A stretch of 64,000 nucleotides of DNA, taken from assembly GCF_015624485.1 (NCBI RefSeq), contig NZ_CP061378.1:4774001-4838000 (forward strand). Direction: 5' to 3'. A program made the position numbers and the translations under genes. Source of the DNA: Bradyrhizobium genosp. L (GTDB lineage: Bacteria > Pseudomonadota > Alphaproteobacteria > Rhizobiales > Xanthobacteraceae). Positions 8,605-16,818 of the stretch are shown in pieces (positions within the stretch are counted from its first letter, which is position 1; each line of letters starts with the position of its first letter). Below the pieces are notes generated by a model. The model saw only the letters and a program-made list of their open reading frames with translations. It made no database searches and was not told the DNA's origin.

Positions 8605-8703
8605 CGAAGCAGAGCAAGCTAGCAGTCCGCACTAGCGTAGCAGGATGCGGACCAGCCTCCCTGAATGTGACTTCGCTCATCTGAGCTACATTGTCGAAGT
8701 AAT

Positions 8704-10962
8704 CTACTCTGCCGCCTCTCGCACGGGCGCATCCAGCTCCGCCGACACTTTCGGCGGCGACATCGGCAGGCTGTAGAACCGCTTGCCGAGCGCGTCGTGC
8801 ACGGCATTGGCGACCGCGGCCATCACAGGCACCAGCGGCACTTCGCCGACACCCTTCACGCCCTGCGGGTGCTTCGGGTTCGGCACCTCGACCAGCGCGC
8901 AGTCGAGCATCGGCAGGTCGGAGCAAACCGGCATGCGGTAGTCGAGGAAGCCGGGATTATCGACCTTGCCATCCTTGTTGTAGATGTACTCCTCGTTCAA
9001 CGCCCAGCCGATGCCTTGGGCGACGCCGCCTTGCAGCTGGCCCTCGACATAGCTTGGATGGACGGCACGGCCGACATCCTGCACCGCCGTGTATCTGACG
9101 ACGCGCACGATGCCGAGCTCGACATCGACCTCGACGTCGCAGATATGCGTGCCGAAGCCGCCTTCCGCGCCCTGGGTGTTGAGCTGCACGCTGGCGCCGA
9201 TCGGGCCGCCCTGCGAGGGCGCCTTCTCGGCAAGCTGAGCCAGGGTCAGCGGCTCGAACTGGCCGGCATTCGGGCTCACCGGATGCGCGGCGCCGTCTTC
9301 CCACTTCACGGCTTCAGGGTCGATCTCCCAGATTTTGGCGGCGCGCTCGCGCAAGGTCGCGATCACCTTGTCGGCGGCCTGCGTCACCACCATCGAGGAG
9401 GCGAACAGCACGCGGCTGCCGCCGGTGAGGTTGGAGAAGCCGACGGTCTGGGTGTCGCCGATGATCACCGAGATGCGCTTGTAGTCGATGCCGAGCAACT
9501 CGGCGCAGATATTCGCGATGCCGGCGCGCGAGCCGCCAATGTCGGGATGACCGGTGGTGACGACGACATTGCCGTCCTCGGTGATGTTGACCTGCGCCGA
9601 GGATTCGCCGCCGGCGTTGAACCAGAAGCCTGAGGCGACGCCCCTGCCCTGCAGCTTGCCGAGCGGCGCGGCATAATGCGGATGGTTCTTCGCCGCCTCC
9701 AGCGTCTCGATGTAGCCGATGCGCGGAAACACCGGGCCGTGCGCTGCCTTGGTGCCCTCCTTCGCCGCGTTCTTCAGCCGCAGCTCGAGCGGGTCGATCT
9801 TCAGCGCCTCGGCGAGCTCGTCGATCACGCATTCCACGGCATAGGCGCCGATCGGCGCACCGGGGGCGCGATAGGCCGCGACCTTGGAGCGGTTGGAGCA
9901 GACGTCAAAGCCTTCCGACAGCACGTGCGGAATGTCGTACGGCGCAAAGCTGCAGCCGACCGCGCCGCGGATCGGTGAGCCCGGAAAGGCGCCGGCCTGC
10001 AGATAGAAGCTGCCGTGCGCGGCGACGATGGTGCCGTCCTTCTTGGCGCCGATCTTCACCGTGCTCTTCGAGCCGGAGGTCGGACCGGTCGCGCGCATCA
10101 CCTCCTCGCGCGTCATCACCATCTTCACCGGGCGGCCGGATTTTTTCGCCAGCATGGTCGCGAGCGGTTCGAGATAGACGATGGTCTTGCCGCCAAAGCC
10201 GCCGCCGATCTCGGCGGGGATGGCGCGGATGTCGCTCTGCGGAATGCCTGTCAGCATCGATGTCATGGCGCGGACCATGAACTGGCCCTGGCTCGACGAC
10301 CAGATCGTGGTCTTGCCGTCGGCGGCGACCGAGATCAGGCAGGCATGCGGCTCGATATAGCCCTGGTGCACCGGGCGCGTGGTGAAGGAGCGCTCGATTA
10401 CGATCTCGGCGTCCTTGAAGCCTTGCGCGATGTCGCCCTTCTTGGACTCGATCCGGCCCATGATGTTGGAGGGCCTGCCGTCGAACTTGCTCCATTCATG
10501 CAGGATCGACGCGTCGGCTTTCAGCGCGTCGTCGATCTCGATCGCCCAGGGCAATACCTCGTAGTCGACCTCGATCAGCTTGCAGGCTTCCGCCGCGATC
10601 GCTTCCGATGTCGCCGCCACCGCCGCCACGGGATGGCCGGGGAACAGCGCCTTCTCGCGCGCCATCACGTTGCGGCACATCCAGCGCATGTCCTGGATGC
10701 CGAGCATCACCGCGCCCTTCGCAATCGTGAAGTCGACGATGTCGCGCGCGGTGACCACCGCCTTCACGCCGGGCAGCGCCTCGGCCTTGGCGGTGTCGAT
10801 CGACCTGATGCGTGCATGCGGATGCGGGCTGCGCAGCACCTTGCCCCAGATCATGCCGGGCATCGTGGTGTCGGCGGCGAACGCCGCGCGGCCCGTCACC
10901 TTGTCGACGCCATCGGGCCGAATGGTGCGCTGGCCGATCCATTTGTTGTTGACGACGTTCAT
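8704..10962 (-). CDS. Molybdopterin-binding large subunit, xanthine dehydrogenase / aldehyde oxidase family
   Basis: A 752-aa catalytic subunit of a three-subunit molybdenum hydroxylase. Domains: an aldehyde oxidase a/b hammerhead (residues ~20-125, beginning RPDGVDKVTGRAAFAAD), the Moco-binding loop GGGFGGKT, the AYRAPGAP loop near the active site, and the late GVKGVGE motif that holds the catalytic glutamate. The active loop is not the AYRCSFR of true aerobic CO dehydrogenase, so this is not a coxL form I enzyme. Likely substrates are N-heterocycles, purines or aldehydes. The start at 10962 overlaps the Fe-S subunit stop as ATGA, which indicates translational coupling. Confidence 0.9.
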   Translation of the reverse strand: MNVVNNKWIGQRTIRPDGVDKVTGRAAFAADTTMPGMIWGKVLRSPHPHARIRSIDTAKAEALPGVKAVVTARDIVDFTIAKGAVMLGIQDMRWMCRNVMAREKALFPGHPVAAVAATSEAIAAEACKLIEVDYEVLPWAIEIDDALKADASILHEWSKFDGRPSNIMGRIESKKGDIAQGFKDAEIVIERSFTTRPVHQGYIEPHACLISVAADGKTTIWSSSQGQFMVRAMTSMLTGIPQSDIRAIPAEIGGGFGGKTIVYLEPLATMLAKKSGRPVKMVMTREEVMRATGPTSGSKSTVKIGAKKDGTIVAAHGSFYLQAGAFPGSPIRGAVGCSFAPYDIPHVLSEGFDVCSNRSKVAAYRAPGAPIGAYAVECVIDELAEALKIDPLELRLKNAAKEGTKAAHGPVFPRIGYIETLEAAKNHPHYAAPLGKLQGRGVASGFWFNAGGESSAQVNITEDGNVVVTTGHPDIGGSRAGIANICAELLGIDYKRISVIIGDTQTVGFSNLTGGSRVLFASSMVVTQAADKVIATLRERAAKIWEIDPEAVKWEDGAAHPVSPNAGQFEPLTLAQLAEKAPSQGGPIGASVQLNTQGAEGGFGTHICDVEVDVELGIVRVVRYTAVQDVGRAVHPSYVEGQLQGGVAQGIGWALNEEYIYNKDGKVDNPGFLDYRMPVCSDLPMLDCALVEVPNPKHPQGVKGVGEVPLVPVMAAVANAVHDALGKRFYSLPMSPPKVSAELDAPVREAAE

Positions 10963-11441
10963 CGTGCAGTCTCCCGCATCTCGGCGGCGGTCTCCATCAC
11001 CGCGCGAACAATCTTGTCGTAACCGGTGCACCGGCACAGATTGCCGGCGAGCCAGAAGCGGACTTCCTCTTCGGTCGGGTTCGCATTCTTCGCGAGCAGC
11101 GCCTCGGAGGCGACGATCATGCCCGAGGTGCAGATGCCGCATTGGAGCGCGGCATGCTCGAGGAATTTCTGCTGCAACGGATGCAGCCGGTCGCCTTGGG
11201 CCAGGCCCTCGATGGTCCTGATCTCATGCCCCTCGGCCTCGGCCGCGAGCATCAGGCAGGAGCAGACGAGACGGCCGTCGAGCGTGATCGAGCAGGCGCC
11301 GCAATCGCCGGACGAGCAGCCCTCCTTGGAGCCGGTGAGGCCGAGTTGCCCGCGCAGCGCGTCGAGCATGGTTTCGTAGGGTTCGCAGAGGAATTCGACC
11401 GGCTCGCCGTTGACCGAGGTGGTGACGTGGAGTTTCGGCAT
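10959..11441 (-). CDS. (2Fe-2S)-binding small subunit of the molybdenum hydroxylase
   Basis: A 160-aa electron-transfer subunit. The N-terminal plant-ferredoxin-type cluster is carried by GCSSGDCGACSI plus a Cys in DGRLVCSCL. The C-terminal four-helix cluster domain has QCGICTSGM and LCRCTGYDKIV. It passes electrons from the Mo centre of the large subunit to the FAD subunit. Length and Cys pattern are standard for CutS/CoxS/XdhC-type subunits. ATG 11441 gives the canonical N-terminus (MPKLHVTTSVNGEPV); the frame is open further upstream but without family similarity. It is the middle gene of the operon, 4 bp from the preceding stop. Confidence 0.93.
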   Translation of the reverse strand: MPKLHVTTSVNGEPVEFLCEPYETMLDALRGQLGLTGSKEGCSSGDCGACSITLDGRLVCSCLMLAAEAEGHEIRTIEGLAQGDRLHPLQQKFLEHAALQCGICTSGMIVASEALLAKNANPTEEEVRFWLAGNLCRCTGYDKIVRAVMETAAEMRETAR

Positions 11442-11445
11442 GGTG

Positions 11446-12315
11446 CTAACGTCCTCCCGCGCGCTGGGCGGCGATCGCGGCGGTGCGCTTGAGCAGCACG
11501 CCGGCGGTTTTGGTGCGATAGGCGATGGTGCCGCGCTTGTCGTCGATCGGACGGCAGGCAGCGCGGCAGGCTCCGGCCGCGGCTTCCAGCGCGGCATCAT
11601 CCAGCTTCGAGCCGATCAACGCCTGCGCCGCAGGCTCAACCAGCAACGCAACCGGCGCCACCGCGCCGAGGCCGACACGGGCTGCGGTGCAGACACCGTC
11701 CTTCAAGGTCAGGCTGACGCCGAGGCCGACCACCGCGATATCCATCTCGGTGCGCGGGATCATCCGCAAATAGGCATCGGCGGAGCCCGCAGGCCGCGGC
11801 GGCAAGGTGAAGCTGACCAGGATCTCGCCCGGCTTCAGGTTGGTGCGACCGGGTCCGGCCGGCACGTCCTCGACCTTGAGCTCACGGCGGCCGTTCGGGC
11901 CCTGCACGGTGACGACGGCGCCAGCCGCGATCATCGCCGGCACGCTGTCGCCGGCGGGCGAGCCGTTGCAGAGATTGCCGCCGGCCGAGGCGCGGCCCTG
12001 CACCTGCTTGGAGCCGATCAGGTTGACGGCCTCGAGCACGCCCGGCCACGCCTTGCCGAAGCGCGGATGCTCCAACAACGCCATGCCGGAGGCGGCGGCG
12101 CCGATGCGAAAACCGCCGTCGGCGGTCTCGGTGATCTCGGTCATCTCGCCGATCTTCTTGATGTCGACGATTAGTCCCGGCCGCACCAGGCCGGAGCGCA
12201 TTTGCACCAATAGATCGGTGCCGCCTGCCATAATGCGGGCGGCACTTCCGGCGGCAGCGAATGCGCCAATCGCTTCATCAAGCGAGCGCGGAGCTACGTA
12301 TCGGATATCGGTCAT
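11446..12315 (-). CDS. FAD-binding medium subunit of the molybdenum hydroxylase
   Basis: A 289-aa subunit of the CutM/CoxM/XdhB FAD type and the first gene of the operon. The flavin-binding motifs are visible: ARIMAGGTDLLVQMR (residues ~26-40) and the second motif RASAGGNLCNGSPAGDSVPAM, followed by the C-terminal CODH_FAD_C domain. It takes electrons from the Fe-S subunit and hands them to a quinone or other acceptor. The start at ATG 12315 (MTDIRYVAP) is supported by family similarity. The gene is divergent from the solute-binding protein at 12558. That neighbour could supply a transported substrate, but it is closest to a peptide-cluster binding protein. Confidence 0.9.
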   Translation of the reverse strand: MTDIRYVAPRSLDEAIGAFAAAGSAARIMAGGTDLLVQMRSGLVRPGLIVDIKKIGEMTEITETADGGFRIGAAASGMALLEHPRFGKAWPGVLEAVNLIGSKQVQGRASAGGNLCNGSPAGDSVPAMIAAGAVVTVQGPNGRRELKVEDVPAGPGRTNLKPGEILVSFTLPPRPAGSADAYLRMIPRTEMDIAVVGLGVSLTLKDGVCTAARVGLGAVAPVALLVEPAAQALIGSKLDDAALEAAAGACRAACRPIDDKRGTIAYRTKTAGVLLKRTAAIAAQRAGGR

Positions 12316-12557
12316 GTCGGTCTTTTGGACTCCCTCGGCTGCTTGTTCCCTTGATGGGGCCTTATCTCTGGCCGGCAGGCCACAAGAGTACACGGCCGGG
12401 CGCGGTCCGAACAGCCTCCGAGGTGCGGTGTAAAGCGCGGGCTCCTATGCAGGATGGGCGCTTGCGCGGGCCGGTTGCAGCCGGGTCGGCAGATGCCGTT
12501 GCTTGCCTTGCGCGGCGGATTGGTGAAGCATGTGCCGGTCAGATCGGGAGACAGCGA

Positions 12558-14168
12558 ATGCCCCATGTTTCGCGCAGAACGCTCCTCAAGCTTGCCGCCG
12601 CTGCGCCGCCGGCGATCACGATGCCGGCCACGTTCTCATCGCGCGCCGCGGCCGCGAGCAAGGGCAAGACCATCACCGCGGTGATGCATTCCGACCTCCG
12701 TATCATCGACCCCGGCATCACGACGGCCTACATCACCCGCGACCACGGCTACATGGTCTATGACACGCTGCTCGGGATCGATGCCGCCTTCAAGGTCCAC
12801 CCGCAGATGGCGGACTGGACCGTCTCGGACGACAAACTGACCTACACCTTCACGCTGCGCGACGGGTTGAAGTGGCATGACGGCGCGCCCGTGACCGCGG
12901 GGGACTGCGTCGCCTCGCTGAAGCGCTGGAGCGCGATCGACGGCATGGCGCAGAAGCTCGCCGAGTTCACCGCGACGCTGGAAGCATCCGGACCGAAGAC
13001 CATCGTGCTCAAGCTCAAGGAGCCGTACGGCCTGGTGCTGGAGTCGATCGCAAAGCCCTCCTCCTATGTCGCGTTCATGATGCCGAAGCGGATGGCCGAG
13101 ACGCCGCCGGGCAAGCAGATCACCGAGCAGATCGGCTCCGGCCCGTTCAAGTTCGCCACGAGCGAATTCCAGCCCGGCGTCAAGGCGGTCTACGAGAAGA
13201 ACGCCGACTATCTGCCGCGCAAGGAGAAGCCGGAATGGACCTCGGGCGGCAAGGTCGCCAAGGTCGACCGGGTCGAATGGATCACGATGCCCGACGCGCA
13301 GACCGCGATCAACGCGCTGCAATCCGGCGACATCGATTTCATGGAGCTGCCGCCGATCGACCTGCTGCCGCCGCTCGAAGCCAATTCTGACCTGACCGTC
13401 GCCGTGCTGAACAAGTTCGGCTTCCAGATCGAGGGCCGGATGAACTTCCTGCTCCCGCCGTTCGACAATCCGAAAGTCCGCCGCGCCGCGTTCCTGGCGC
13501 TGAACCAGAAGGACGTGCTCGACGCCACCGTCGGCAACCCCAAATATTACGAGATCTGCGGCGCCGCTTTCGCCTGCAATTCGCCGCTCGCCAGCGACGT
13601 CGGCGCGGAGACGCTGATCAAGGGCAACGGCCTGGACGCCGCCAAGAAAGCGCTGGCGGAATCGGGCTATGACGGCACGCCCGTCGTCATCATGATTCCT
13701 GCCGACAACGCGGTGCTGAAATCGCCGCCGATCGTGGTGGCCCAGCGCTTGCGCGAGGCCGGCTTCACCGTCGACGCGCAGACCACCGACTGGCAGACCC
13801 TGGTCAGCCGCCGCTCCCTCATGAAGCCGACCAAGGAAGGCGGCTGGAACATGTTCTTCACCTTCACGGGTGCAACCGAGGTGATGAACCCGATCGCCAA
13901 CAACCAGGTGGTTGCCAACGGCAAGCGCGCCTGGTTCGGCTGGCCGGAGGACGAAAAGCTCGAAGCCTTGCGCGACGCCTTTGCGCGCTCGACCTCACCC
14001 GACGAGCAGAAGAAGCTCGCAATCGAGATCCAGAAGGAAGCCTACGAGCAGGTGATCTTCATCCCACTCGGCCAGTTCCGCTCGCCAAGCGCCTGGCGCA
14101 AATCGCTCACCGGCGTGCTGGAGGGCCCGGCACCGCCGGTGTTCTGGAACGTGGACAAGAGCGAATAA
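12558..14168 (+). CDS. ABC transporter substrate-binding protein, family 5 (peptide/nickel type), Tat leader
   Basis: A 536-aa periplasmic binding protein of the DppA/OppA class. The N-terminus has a twin-arginine pattern (SRRTLLKLAAAAPP) and a hydrophobic stretch. The SBP_bac_5 body begins at KTITAVMHSDLRIIDP and includes LTYTFTLRDGLKWHDGAPVTA, the family signature region. It is very similar along its whole length to the protein at 50780-52378, which belongs to a complete dpp-type cluster. No permease or ATPase lies beside this copy, so it probably shares another transporter. ATG 12558 is chosen for the leader peptide. Confidence 0.9.
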   Translation: MPHVSRRTLLKLAAAAPPAITMPATFSSRAAAASKGKTITAVMHSDLRIIDPGITTAYITRDHGYMVYDTLLGIDAAFKVHPQMADWTVSDDKLTYTFTLRDGLKWHDGAPVTAGDCVASLKRWSAIDGMAQKLAEFTATLEASGPKTIVLKLKEPYGLVLESIAKPSSYVAFMMPKRMAETPPGKQITEQIGSGPFKFATSEFQPGVKAVYEKNADYLPRKEKPEWTSGGKVAKVDRVEWITMPDAQTAINALQSGDIDFMELPPIDLLPPLEANSDLTVAVLNKFGFQIEGRMNFLLPPFDNPKVRRAAFLALNQKDVLDATVGNPKYYEICGAAFACNSPLASDVGAETLIKGNGLDAAKKALAESGYDGTPVVIMIPADNAVLKSPPIVVAQRLREAGFTVDAQTTDWQTLVSRRSLMKPTKEGGWNMFFTFTGATEVMNPIANNQVVANGKRAWFGWPEDEKLEALRDAFARSTSPDEQKKLAIEIQKEAYEQVIFIPLGQFRSPSAWRKSLTGVLEGPAPPVFWNVDKSE

Positions 14169-14170
14169 AA

Positions 14171-14195
14171 ATCGGCGGCGCAAAGCGCCGCCGAT
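14171..14195 (-). terminator. Intrinsic terminator for the SPFH gene (also hairpin for the upstream gene)
   Basis: Stem ATCGGCGGCGC / GCGCCGCCGAT with an AAA loop, directly between two convergent stop codons. On the minus strand it is followed by a T-rich run (complement of TAAAAA at 14166-14171), as expected of a Rho-independent terminator for the leftward gene. Confidence 0.7.
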
Positions 14196-14213
14196 GACGT
14201 TGTCGATTGCAGC

Positions 14214-16223
14214 TTACTGGCCGTTGGTCCGGCGCGCGGCCTTCGGCGCCTCGTCCTTCAGCTTCTCCAGCGCGCCGGGCATCATCTGTCCGAACATCGA
14301 GCTCAGCATCGCGGTCGGGATCAGACCGGCATTGCTGCCCTCCTGCCCCTGCGTGCCGGACATCAGGAATTGCGGCACCAGCGGCTGGTTGATCCGGGTC
14401 AGCGCGTCCGCGAACTTGGCGAAGTTCTGCTCGGCGAGGCGGAACTCCGGCCCGCCGTAGGCGTCGACGGCCAGCTTGGTCGCCTGCGCATTGGCGGCAC
14501 CGACCGCGAGCACGCGGTCGGCCTCGCCCTGGCCTTCCAGCCGCGACTGCTCGCCGACCGCGGCCGCCGTGACCTTGCGGGTCTCGGCGTCCTTCTGCGC
14601 GCGCGCCAGCGCTGCGGCACCTTCGTTCTCGTTGACCTTGACCTGGATCAACGATTGCGTCAGCGCGGTCTGCGCCGCGGCCGTCGCCTTGGCCTCGTTC
14701 AGCGCGCGCTCCTGCACCGCGGCCTTCTCCTGCTCCTGATAGGTTTCGATCTGCTCGCGCGCGACCTGGCGCGAGCGGAGCTGGATCAGGATGTTCTCGA
14801 TGGTGTGGTCGTTGGCGGCCGCCCGCGGCGTGCCGATCAGCACCTCCTGAAGGTCGAGCGAATAGCCCTCGAACTTCGACTTCATTTCACTCGCCGCCTC
14901 GGCCTGGACCGCGGCGCGGTTCTGCAGCAGCTCGATCAGCGTCATCTTCTGCGCGATGTTCTTGAAGAACGCAGAGACCATCGGGTCGAGCGTCTGCTCG
15001 ACCAGCTTCTTCACGTCGCCGAAGCGCTGGATGATCATCGGCGCCTTCTTGTAGTCGATATGCATCACCACCGAGAGCGGCAAAGTCGGCTCGAACGCGT
15101 CCTTGGTGATCAGCGAGATCTCCGACAGGTTCTCGTCGAGCTTCATCGCGCCGACCTCGCCGCGCACCCATTTCAGGATGAAGTTGACGGTCGGGATCAC
15201 CTCGATCTTGCCGGCATAGGTGTTGAACGCGTATTTGCCGGGCAGCAGCGGATCCTTCCAGACGCCGCGGCTGCCGTTGAGCACGAGCTCGCCATGGCGA
15301 TACTGCTCGCCCGAGACGTCATCGGTGCGCGGGCCGGTGTAGAAGATCACGACGCCGACGTTACCGACCGGGATCACGGTCTTCGGCACCGCCTCGACGG
15401 TCGCAAACAGGCGGTTGATGTACCAGGTGCCTTCGACGATGACCTGGAGCTGGCGGCCGCGATAGCCGCCGCCGGCCAGGAATTTCTCCGGCTCCTGGAA
15501 GTTGTTGTGGAACGTCGCCTCATCGCGCAGGTCGATGCCGACCTCCGGCGCGATGATTTCGCCGGGAGGCAGCGACGGGCCGTCATGCACGGTGACGATG
15601 CCGACCAGGTCATGGTCGGCGGCCAGCACCACCGGCGCAAAGCCCCAGCGTTCGGCGATCGTGAGCTGCATGTTCTCGATCACGCTGCTCTCCTGGGCAC
15701 TCAGCGCGTGGCCATAGACGCGGTCGTCGGTGATGACGGCGAACTGCGTGGTGTTGATCGCATAGGTGCCTTCACGCAGCACCTTGCGCTGCGGACCCTG
15801 CTGGCCGCCGCCAAGCAGGAAGCGCCGCACGTCCTGGAAGTCGGACTTGTCTTCGGTGTCGTTGGCGCCGAGCACCTGCGAGGAGCCGAGCGGCGCGCCG
15901 TCGCGCGCGAACACATAGGCGATCTTGCCCTGGCCGACGGTGACGAGATCCGAGCGGTGGATGCGGTACATGAAGGGGAACATCACATGCAGGCCGCCGC
16001 GCAGCACTTCAGGCTCGTAGCCGGCCTCGCCGTTCAGCGCGATGAAGCCGCCGTCGATCGAGCCCTTCGTGGTCCACAGCTTCTCGACGATGCCGACCTG
16101 ATTGTTCGGAATGTAGCGAAATACGTTCGATATCCGCAGCAGGATCACACATGCGACCGCGACTGCGATCCAAATGGCATATTGGGTTAAACCCAAGCCA
16201 TTAAGAAAACCAAGGAAGTCCAT
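14214..16223 (-). CDS. Large SPFH / band 7 (flotillin-like) membrane-anchored protein
   Basis: A 669-aa protein with one N-terminal transmembrane helix (residues ~15-33, AIWIAVAVACVILL) and then a long SPFH region beginning IPNNQVGIVEKLW. The late part is a long Ala/Glu/Gln-rich coiled coil (about residues 480-590, with EQIETYQEQEKAAVQ and NENEGAAALARAQKD) as in flotillins. The C-terminus is a Pro/Met-rich tail. SPFH proteins oligomerise on membranes and scaffold microdomains or protease complexes. ATG 16223 is preceded by GGAGA at proper spacing. No NfeD-type partner gene lies next to it. Confidence 0.85.
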   Translation of the reverse strand: MDFLGFLNGLGLTQYAIWIAVAVACVILLRISNVFRYIPNNQVGIVEKLWTTKGSIDGGFIALNGEAGYEPEVLRGGLHVMFPFMYRIHRSDLVTVGQGKIAYVFARDGAPLGSSQVLGANDTEDKSDFQDVRRFLLGGGQQGPQRKVLREGTYAINTTQFAVITDDRVYGHALSAQESSVIENMQLTIAERWGFAPVVLAADHDLVGIVTVHDGPSLPPGEIIAPEVGIDLRDEATFHNNFQEPEKFLAGGGYRGRQLQVIVEGTWYINRLFATVEAVPKTVIPVGNVGVVIFYTGPRTDDVSGEQYRHGELVLNGSRGVWKDPLLPGKYAFNTYAGKIEVIPTVNFILKWVRGEVGAMKLDENLSEISLITKDAFEPTLPLSVVMHIDYKKAPMIIQRFGDVKKLVEQTLDPMVSAFFKNIAQKMTLIELLQNRAAVQAEAASEMKSKFEGYSLDLQEVLIGTPRAAANDHTIENILIQLRSRQVAREQIETYQEQEKAAVQERALNEAKATAAAQTALTQSLIQVKVNENEGAAALARAQKDAETRKVTAAAVGEQSRLEGQGEADRVLAVGAANAQATKLAVDAYGGPEFRLAEQNFAKFADALTRINQPLVPQFLMSGTQGQEGSNAGLIPTAMLSSMFGQMMPGALEKLKDEAPKAARRTNGQ

Positions 16224-16818
16224 AGTCCATCTCCACAATTCGCAACTGGGCGGTCTGGGAAGCCAAACCGACATCCCAAAATTGCGGAGCGCGAATGTGG
16301 TGAGCGGCAGTGGCGGCGCAAGGCGGTGGACATGGTTTGCCCCGGCAATCTTTTTTTGATGACGGGATGAACCGCAGCACGAATCGCGCGACATCGATCT
16401 GCGAGAAGACGACACTGCAACTGCGCGTCATTCGCAACACGTTCAGTGGCTCGTGTGCGAACTTGGCGTGGGCTCATAAAGTCCCGCCTCTGAGAGAATG
16501 TGAGTGTATCACCCGCAAGCGTCACCAATACTCAGCGTCGTCCTGGCGAAAGCCCGGCTTTCGCCAGGACGACGGCGTGGAGAGGCCGCGCGCCAAGATC
16601 CGTCGCCGTCATCCCCGGGGTGCGGCGCGCCGTACAACAACGCGACTCGCTGATCACCGGGCGTATGTCCACGCGCCTTCGGGCAAAACGCCCTACGACA
16701 TCGCAGGACGGCTTCCGCGCGCTGATGCTATGGAGTCGGCTTGCTGAACCGGCGCGTCGCGAGAACCGGCATGCGCTTGATGTCCCGTCTTCAAGACCGT
16801 CGACCCAGGAACCCCGCG
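16224..16818. other. Gene-free stretch between divergent genes
   Basis: Nearly 600 bp between the SPFH gene start and the next binding-protein start. The only clear structure is the perfect hairpin at 16536-16574. I see no credible coding frame or RNA gene in the remainder. Confidence 0.5.
16536..16574. repeat. Perfect 18-bp inverted repeat (single REP-like palindrome)
   Basis: Arms at 16536-16553 (CGTCGTCCTGGCGAAAGC) and 16557-16574 are exactly complementary around a 3-nt CCG centre. The sequence resembles one terminal arm of the 2080-2207 and 22054-22178 elements (GTCGTCC..GCGAA..), so it may be a solo arm of the same family. Confidence 0.85.

Noticed and set aside
8704..10962. Annotation as aerobic carbon monoxide dehydrogenase large subunit (coxL)
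   Set aside because: The diagnostic active-site loop of form I CODH is absent, so only the broader xanthine dehydrogenase/aldehyde oxidase family is supported.
14370..16190. Long plus-strand open frame of 606 codons across the SPFH gene
   Set aside because: Antisense shadow of the SPFH coding region; composition is typical of GC-rich mirror frames.
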